Assembly (NCBI RefSeq): GCF_030867095.1
Contig: NC_081827.1
Location: 28,474,501-28,538,500 of the forward strand
Origin: Alligator mississippiensis
Taxonomy: Eukaryota; Chordata; Crocodylia; Alligatoridae
DNA: 64,000 nt
Direction of reading: 5' to 3'
The number at the start of each line of letters is the position of its first letter. Position 1 is the first letter of the stretch. The notes below the pieces were generated by a model. It was given only the letters and a program-made list of their open reading frames with translations, was not told the DNA's origin and ran no database searches. Made by a program: the position numbers and the translations under genes. This document shows, one piece after another, positions 57,735 through 64,000 of this stretch.

Positions 57735-60700
57735 GTAAATCCCCCATGGAATTCTTCTGCAGTAAAGGATGACACTGGTGCAGCTGCTCACATCAGTCTG
57801 AGAATGAAAAGGACGCATATGGTACCCACTTCCAACACCACTGTTATGAGACAATATAGGCTTTGTGAAATAACTAATGTTCTGGGTCAGAGAGGAAGGA
57901 AAAGACATGGCTAATCTTATCATTTTCCTTTCCTACCCCCAAAATATGATGTGTTCTAGGTAAAATCTACCAGCAGAACCCATTATTCATTTATTAGACA
58001 CCACACCATCCAGAATAAAATAAAATATTTACTTGAGAAAAAGTGCACAATCAATTAGTTCACAAAGTTTTTCTGTTTTCTTATCCCAAACTTCCACAAA
58101 ATGGCTGTTTTTCTTAGCCAAGTAGATGGACTTGTCTACTGCAATTGAAATAATGTTTGCATCACTGTAATCTTTATGACAGAATCTAGGAAAGAGAAAA
58201 GTAAGCATTAGGCATAGCATATTCCTATATATATTATACTCCTTAATTATAGGGGTCACTAGCATCTCCGCCTACCATTACAGCCTAAAATCAAAGTAGC
58301 TTTGAGTCCAAATTAAAGGGTAATATGTAAATGTTTCATGTCAGTAGAGTTGTCCAAGCATTTAACCATTTAAAACAAGAAAAAAATTAATCCTATAAAA
58401 TGGGTACTGGTCTAAAGACAAAAGAAATCTTAATGCTTTTGCTTCTAACAAAGTCAGTAGGTGTTGTGCCACCAATTTCCATGGAAGCAGCAATGAGTCC
58501 AATATGTGTTAACACATCTTCTCTACCTATGACTCGGGTGATGATGGCATAACAATCCAGCTATTCCCCATGAGCCTTCAAGCAGCCGTAAAGGGGAACT
58601 CCAGCAAGATGCTAAGGACCCTCAGCTTCCATTGAGGTGTATCTTACCCTGCTGGATGACCAAGGCCCAAAAGGGTGCAGCCTGCTTTTGGCTGGTTTGC
58701 TTTTTATTAATTTTTAATACCCCAACAGCTTTCTTTAGTGATTTTCTCTACATACTTATCTGTATCTCTACTGATCTCAAATTCTGGCTGCCAGAGATGA
58801 TCCGAGCATGGTGTGAGGCCCAGGGCAAATCAGCCTGTGTTTGGCCCCACCCCTGGACGAAAGGAAGCCAGCAGATTCGGCAGTGGGTGCTGAGCAGCCA
58901 GACATGAAGCTGGCACAGGTGTGGAGTTGCCGCAGCTGCTTGCCCTGGCTCTGCTGGGCCCCCCAAAGTGCGGGGCCCAGGCCGGTTACCCTAATTCACC
59001 CCCCTAGAAATGGCCATGCTGACTGCAGTGGCTCTGCAATATAAAAACACCACTCCTCTACCGCACTGATCTTCCCCATCTCATTTTACAGTATGGTTCA
59101 AAATCACTCACTCTGCCACAAATATAACTCATACGCTGCTAACCTGTCACACTGGCATTTACTATTAATAAACAATTCTTTTATACAGTTCTCTGCCTGT
59201 TATCCTCATAGTCTTTGGTAACATATTTTAGTGTAATTCCTAAAAAGATGCACATAATATTCGGCTGCATCATACTGAAAGCTTTACTTACTGGCCAAAC
59301 AACATTGACTTATGTGTTAAGTCACACGTGTTGTTTTGCAGAGATAGCTTGGTTTATATAAAAACACTAAAAACTGTAGGCTTTATTCAGACAAAATTTC
59401 CATTTACTTAAGGGTGAATTTTGCCTGCATGAGGCCTATAGCAACTGGACAAAGAACTTCAGTCTCAGTTTGATGACTAAGTAACCCCTTCAGCATCTTC
59501 ATCAAACTAAAATTTCAGCTGTTAACTAACAAAAAGTCAAAAATCATTGTAGAATTTATATACAGAGAGCAGATACATACACATACCACATAACTACACT
59601 ACTTATATATGGAAAAATTCATAGCTCCAAGTGAAGTACAGGGACAAATGCATCTGGGATGGGGAGGAAATTGTAATACTGCTAATCTTACTGAACAACA
59701 GACTGTATTCCCTTTGATGTCAAAGGAAAAGAAAGGAAAATAGAAAATTACAAAGAGCAAGCTACATGGCAGGACACTCCAACTCAACATTTGACAGGAA
59801 ACAAGGATGAGAACAAAGTGATTTTACTATAAAAAACAACTCACAGTTGACTTGTTTTTGTCTCAATAAGCTTTTGAACAGAGAAATCATTAGATAATGA
59901 TATTATTTTTGTTCCACAGCCTCCCCAGATTATATTTTTTTCAGATGAACATGTGGATTCACTTAGGCACATCAATGGTGTGTTGACATTTCCTATGGTC
60001 AATGTCTTCACAGGTGCAGCACCCTTATGCTGTAAGAAACACAGTGTCAATTAGAAACACACTGCATCTTGCTCTCCAAGGCAATTTGAAAACTGACATA
60101 GCAAGAACACAATCTGGAGAATATACACAGGCCCACATTTTCTACACCAGTGCTATCTGGCAGCCTGTGGGCTACATGTGGCCTGAGAGGGGTTAATATG
60201 TGGCCCCTGGGCTCCCACCTAGCTGCTGCTACCTCTATTGCTCCAGCTGCAACAGCAGCTAGGTACTTGAGGCAACCTCTCCCTCCTCCAGCTTCTGCTG
60301 CATGCCCCACCCCTAAGGGTGGAGCAGTACAACACTGCACGGCACCCAGTGATGGGGGGAGCCGGCAGCCTAAACCACTTATGTGATTCAGTGCCACATG
60401 AGAGCCTGCAGGGACCAGAGGTGGGGTGCTGCACTGTGTATGAGAGCGCTTGCTCACTTGCATGTGGTGCAGTGGAGTGGGAAAGGGCCTTCCTGCATGC
60501 ATGTACAGTGGGTGGGGAGAGCACCCACTTGCACACATGTGTGCAGGGCATGCAGTCAGGGAGGGTGGGAGCCCCTGCTAGTGCTGTCCCCATGGTGTGC
60601 ATCTCCTGTTGGGTCACATGGCTCCCAAACTCTTTGAAGCTGGACAGCCCTGTTCTACACCAGTACTACAAATGTCTGGTAGAGACTTGCCTTGTCTGAA

Positions 60701-63376
60701 GGCCAAACCCTGTGGCACTTGAGGGGGAAGGGAGGAAGGTATATCACAGATGGGCAGTGCTCCACTAATACTCCTCTGAGAGGAACCCACAACAGGTCCT
60801 ATGCCAGTTTTACAACTTAGCATAACTCCTCTACTGCCTGATTGCATCTGGACTGAGGCTGCCCTCAAAATCAGGGAGCTGTGGTGCCCCAAACACTATG
60901 CCAAAGCTCTGGTCTAGAAGATAATCTAAGCAAGGGGTGCTCAAGGATTAAAGTTTAATACTTTAATACTGCCACCCTCCCTGCTGCCAAATTCCCAAGC
61001 CCCCATGTGGCTGAATTAGGGCCAGGCCATGCCCCCTTCCCCATGCACAGGTGAATCAGAGCTGAGTTGCTCCCCCACCCACCTCCACATGGCCAGATGG
61101 GGTGCTGGATTTGGTCTACGGATAGATGGGGCACTGCTCATTTGGCACACTGGCAAAATGGTTGAGCACCACTGATCTAGACTATAGTGCTCATTTTTCC
61201 TGATATGCCACAGCCTGACTGACAGACCCAATGTGCTTTGATCAAAAAAGTAAGGAAGAGATATAGCAAAACTAAGTCCTCGAATGCACAGCCATTAATG
61301 GAACTTATAAAATAAAATGCTTTTAAATATATTTGCAGTTAACACTCCCTATTGTTTGCTCTTGCTTTTGACCCTCAGACATTGGAGACAACAGAAACAT
61401 AATCACATCACCAAACTTTGCTGCATAAAATACAACTTCTAAGACACTTGTAGCTCTTAAAAGATTAGATTAGGGACTGGGTTTTGGTTATGGAAATTCA
61501 TCTTTTTTCAAAATAAATTGCATGAAAGAAAGCTATTAGAAACAGTTACTCTACACATTACTAATTACATTTTGTAGAAATTACTGGAAATGCTAATTTT
61601 ACCTTTACTGCTTTATCTTCAAAAACTGCTAGTTTGCCATCTGCTGTACCCACCAGAAAGAAATTCTTCTGTTTGCTGAAATGAGATGAGGATTTCCAGA
61701 AAAGTCTCAACAAGGGACATGTATTGAACAACAACAGAATCACTAGTGGCTGGCATATCAGGTGTTTAATGGCCCACTAAAAATAAACACATCACCCCAA
61801 AACACCCAAAACCTCACACCTAAACCCTGCCAGATGTACAAACATACGTGCAAAGCACTAACTGTTCCTATAACAGAGGGGTCTGTAAGTAAAATGTGAA
61901 CACCACTGTTTAGTCAACTTTTCAAAATTTAACCCACAGTGTTTAAATGTGTAATGCTACCTTTGCTTGGAAAGAGAGTTGCAGTAGAGGCAGGTAACAG
62001 AATCTGACATTTTCTGAAGACAGTGTCTGTTTTTCTCATCTTCTGTGCTGACTGCCCACAGGGAACCAGACTGTGTCCCTGCTACAATCCAGTTTTCTTT
62101 TTCAGTGGGAAGGGTCACCAAGGCCAGACTTAATATTCTACTGTCTGCAATGTTCTGAGTCGAGAAAAAAAAACCCTATTAAAAGCAGCTTTGTTATGTT
62201 TCAGCAAGGGTCCACTCCACTAAATCGAACACAGAGGACAGTGAAATCTTTCTTGGTGCTGAAGGACAGCCTTTTTTCCACCCCGACACTAAAAAAAAAT
62301 TCCCAGTTGGCACCATCTACTGAACCAGCTGCCTGCTCAGTGCTGTGAGAAAGGCTAGAAGGAGGGTTTGACCCAGGAGGATTTAGCAAACTAAATGTTG
62401 GGAATAGATAAATTCTCTGAATGTATTGCAGCCAACAAGCGTCTGAAAGCCATGAGAAAAAACCAAAATAAATGGAACCGTATTTAGTGTATTTTCAATG
62501 GCACAGTTCAATTGTCAGAAACTGAAGTACTGGCTTAATATTTTCTTTACGTTTTTTCATTTTATTTTTAGAAAAAAGAAGGAAATCTTTTCATAGAAAA
62601 GTCGCCAACTCCAGTATATCTAATATCCCATGACTGAATCATCCAAGATCGCTGCTTTTTATTGTATCACAGTAATCATCCCTTTAACAACCCCTTTGAT
62701 AAATCATGTCTAGCACAGGGAGACAAAAAGAACACAGTCCATCACTTTAAAGCTAACCTGGAAAAACATTGTCCAGTTTGCAACTTTACTTTTTGTGACA
62801 ATACTGGATATAGGAATTCCAGAAACAAAATGGAGACAACTGGTCAGTGCATCCTAGGGTGCTGAAAGACTGGGATGAGGGACAACTTGACAAAGTTAAT
62901 TTGTCAGGAGAATGGTTAATATTAAGGGTTATCACTATTGATGATTATTCATTCTCATTTTAGCTTGCATGCAAAAAGGGTAATGACTAGCAACCAACCA
63001 GTCCACTGGAAGAGAGAAATCCAGCAATGAAAAGGCAATATTGTGAGACGAGTTGGCTAGAGACATGACAGGAAAAGAAGGATGGCAAAACTTGCTCTGA
63101 AATAAATGTATTTAATATTTAAAGTAATCTGTGCCCATTGATTCAAACAAGTTTGGAATGAATGACAACTTTCACCCCTACCTCAAGCATGTGCCCATCT
63201 GTATTCAAGTTAATAATCGAAAGCTGTGCATTTTCTCTGTTTCCACTACCAATCCAGACCACTGCATTCTTGCAGCTTTGATTGGCAGCCACAATGCACT
63301 CTGCTGTAGAGACGTGGGGTATTGAAATGTATCTCATCAAACAGATAAGCTTTGCTGAATTCAAAATCTCATAAAT
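53345..63376 (-). CDS. LRRK2: LRRK2, C-terminal 400 residues in eight exons (5' part outside window)
   Basis: On the minus strand eight exons join in phase: 63376-63182, 62154-61961, 61675-61603, 60029-59845, 58185-58033, 57427-57219, 54997-54926 and 53466-53345, ending TAA. They total 1203 nt (400 residues), matching roughly human residues 2128-2527, that is the WD40 domain and C-terminal helix. LRRK2 is a large cytosolic ROCO protein (LRR, Roc GTPase, COR, kinase, WD40) whose kinase phosphorylates Rab GTPases; human gain-of-function variants cause Parkinson's disease. All junctions are GT-AG and no frame is broken. Kinase and upstream exons lie beyond 64000. The eight exons would correspond to human exons 44-51 if intron positions are conserved. 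Confidence 0.96.
53467..54925 (-). other. LRRK2 last intron (contains GC-rich repeat member C)
   Basis: Apart from the GC-rich repeat at 53710-54050 the intron is AT-rich and unassigned. Confidence 0.55.
53710..54050. repeat. GC-rich interspersed repeat, family member C
   Basis: Same order of blocks as 32160-32660 (GATGTCATCTTTGG, ACTGATCCACTTCA, CACAGGGTTGG, CTTGCAGACATGCACCCC, CCCTGAAGCCCTG). It lies in an intron of LRRK2. Confidence 0.6.
54926..54997 (-). CDS. LRRK2: LRRK2 exon (SLKNVVLVLGY)
   Basis: The 72-nt exon encodes SLKNVVLVLGYCYKGNEDNK and YPK. The acceptor is unusual: the AG follows AAA with only a short T-rich stretch before it. The donor is gtatga. The phase fits both neighbours, and the segment has the same length as in human, with a variable loop. 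Confidence 0.88.
54998..57218 (-). other. LRRK2 intron, nothing recognised
   Basis: 2.2 kb without a nameable element or exon-like frame. Confidence 0.5.
57219..57427 (-). CDS. LRRK2: LRRK2 exon (YSGRVKTICLQKNTALWIG)
   Basis: Acceptor tctag, donor gtaagt. The 209 nt encode AYSGRVKTICLQKNTALWIG, GGGHIVLLDLSTRRPIQII and SVRVMLTAQLG, a complete WD40 blade. Confidence 0.96.
57686..57733. repeat. (TA)24 microsatellite in an LRRK2 intron
   Basis: 48 uninterrupted bases of alternating TA between exons at 57427 and 58033. Confidence 0.98.
58033..58185 (-). CDS. LRRK2: LRRK2 exon (VEVWDKKTEKLCELIDC)
   Basis: Acceptor cctag, donor gtaaat. It encodes DANIISIAVDKSIYLAKKN and VEVWDKKTEKLCELIDC. The GAA codon at 58061-58059 gives Glu at the position aligned with human Gly2385. 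Confidence 0.95.
58186..59844 (-). other. LRRK2 intron with a GC-rich insert
   Basis: Mostly AT-rich. The insert at 58795-59006 is listed separately. Nothing else is named. Confidence 0.5.
58795..59006. mobile_element. GC-rich MITE-like insert
   Basis: Runs from GTGTGAGGCCCAGGGCAAAT to GTGCGGGGCCCAGGCCGG, GC-rich in an AT-rich intron. The ends are loosely related (GGCCCAGG on both sides). No target duplication was found. Confidence 0.4.
59845..60029 (-). CDS. LRRK2: LRRK2 exon (GNVNTPLMCLSES, WGGCGTKI)
   Basis: Acceptor tacag, donor gtgagt. It encodes GAAPVKTLTIGNVNTPLMCL, NIIWGGCGTKIISLSNDF and LIETKTSQL. It is strongly conserved with the mammalian protein. Confidence 0.95.
60140..60660. 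mobile_element. hAT MITE with perfect 8-bp target duplication
   Basis: TTCTACAC flanks both sides (60140-60147 and 60653-60660). The 505-bp element starts CAGTGCTATCTGGCAGCC and ends GCTGGACAGCCCTG. The interior is GC-rich and non-coding despite open frames up to 163 codons. It lies in an LRRK2 intron just after the exon ending transcriptionally upstream at 61603. Confidence 0.85.
60931..61174. mobile_element. hAT MITE (GGTGCTCAA type)
   Basis: Starts CAAGGGGTGCTCAAGG and ends with the inverse TTGAGCACCACTG, 244 bp. The flanks AATCTAAG and ATCTAGAC are similar only with a one-base shift. Confidence 0.7.
61603..61675 (-). CDS. LRRK2: LRRK2 exon (KQKNFFLVGTADGKLAVFED)
   Basis: Acceptor ttcag, donor gtaaaa. 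The 73-nt exon carries KQKNFFLVGTADGKLAVFED, one WD40 strand set, and ends at a codon boundary. Confidence 0.95.
61961..62154 (-). CDS. LRRK2: LRRK2 exon (ADSRILSLALVTLPTEKENW)
   Basis: Acceptor ctcag before 62154, donor gtagca below 61961. It encodes IADSRILSLALV, WIVAGTQSGSLWAV and MSDSVTCLYCNSLSKQ, ending two bases into a Ser codon. Confidence 0.94.
62155..63181 (-). other. LRRK2 intron, nothing recognised
   Basis: One kilobase of AT-rich intron without an identified element. Confidence 0.5.
63182..63376 (-). CDS. LRRK2: LRRK2 exon (EILNSAKLICLMRYI)
   Basis: Acceptor TGCAG ends at 63377; donor gtaggg begins at 63181. The 195 nt are in phase 0 and encode YEILNSAKLICLMR, AECIVAANQSCKNAVVWIGS and INLNTDG, the first WD40 blade. 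Confidence 0.93.
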
Positions 63377-64000
63377 CTGCAAAAGACACCACAGATAGCA
63401 ACAGCCAGTACAAAGATAAATAGCACTTTTCATTCTGCAGGATAAAAAAAGCTTTACAAACTATGTGAACAGTATTTCAGCACACAGACTGTAAACAGAC
63501 ATCTCATTTGAGACTGTTTTGATCATACTGGGTTTTGACTTGGATCAAAACAGGAGTGGTGCAGCCCTTTACTCATGTAGCTCTCCCAAGCTGCATAGCT
63601 GTTCCTCTGCCAGTTCATGGTGAAGGAGAGCACTCAGCCTGACAGGTTTGCCCTTGGAATGAAATGCAATTTAGTTAAGCAAGCCACAATTAAATTCAGA
63701 TGCACACAGGAAGGTCCTGGGAAAAACTATCAGCACATTTTATTCAGCATGCTTCATAGGTACTTGAACTGGGACAATGGATATGAATGTCTGTAGGATC
63801 TCAGCACAAAAGGCTCCCCCCCATAATGATCACTTCTATGTAGGCATTATGCAGCAGCACCACTACCTTCCTCTGTTTTTCATTTAATTAAATCAAAAAC
63901 TACAGTAAGGAAGTAAGGCAAGTAAAACTACAGAAAGGAAGTCAGTGGAGCTTGGGCATATTTGGAAATTTTATTCTATCACAAAGCAAGATGGCCCAGA
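63377..64000 (-). other. LRRK2 intron reaching the window edge
   Basis: No further LRRK2 exon is recognisable before the edge; upstream exons (COR, kinase, early WD40 boundary) lie outside. Confidence 0.55.

Noticed and set aside
57621-57923. Open frames encoding Tyr-Ile runs on both strands
   Set aside because: They are translations of the (TA)24 microsatellite.
60047-60699. Open frames of 163, 132 and 126 codons
   Set aside because: They span the hAT MITE at 60148-60652 and partly an LRRK2 intron; low-complexity Pro/Ala/His content.
1-64000. CRISPR arrays, operons, tRNA or rRNA genes
   Set aside because: No spaced direct repeats, no tRNA-like cloverleaf or T-loop motif and no rRNA signature were seen; the window is vertebrate nuclear DNA.

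Overview
This is a piece of vertebrate nuclear chromosome, most likely from a crocodilian; a turtle is the main alternative. The basis is split genes with GT-AG introns, abundant decayed CR1 LINEs whose 3' ends look crocodilian or turtle, many short hAT-type DNA transposons, and two genes recognisable exon by exon. There are no bacterial, phage or organellar features.

Layout. (1) 1-18.7 kb, + strand: the last nine coding exons of ERGIC2, a cargo receptor cycling between ER and Golgi, ending at a TAG at 18625-18627. Its introns hold CR1 copies (one split by a solo LTR), two hAT elements with inverted-repeat cores, a Tigger-like MITE and other hAT MITEs. (2) 18.7-53.3 kb: a gene-poor interval of about 35 kb. 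It holds a MIR-like SINE, CR1/L3-type LINE fragments, a remnant of a different non-LTR retrotransposon, GC-rich inverted-repeat elements, local duplications and microsatellites. I see no convincing protein gene or RNA gene there. (3) 53.3-64 kb, - strand: the last eight coding exons of LRRK2, encoding the C-terminal WD40 domain and tail, with stop codon TAA at 53345-53347. Three clear hAT elements or MITEs and a (TA)24 microsatellite lie in its introns.

The two genes converge tail to tail and run off opposite window edges, so neither 5' end nor promoter is present. They are not known to form a functional unit; their adjacency is a point of genome architecture.

I found no previously undescribed gene system. 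The most interesting structures are two hAT insertions with near-perfect 8-bp target duplications, shared ends and different palindromic cores; a second family of GC-rich fold-back repeats; and a Glu codon in LRRK2 at the position matching human Gly2385. Family names rest on reading the sequence and on remembered family consensus; no database search was run.
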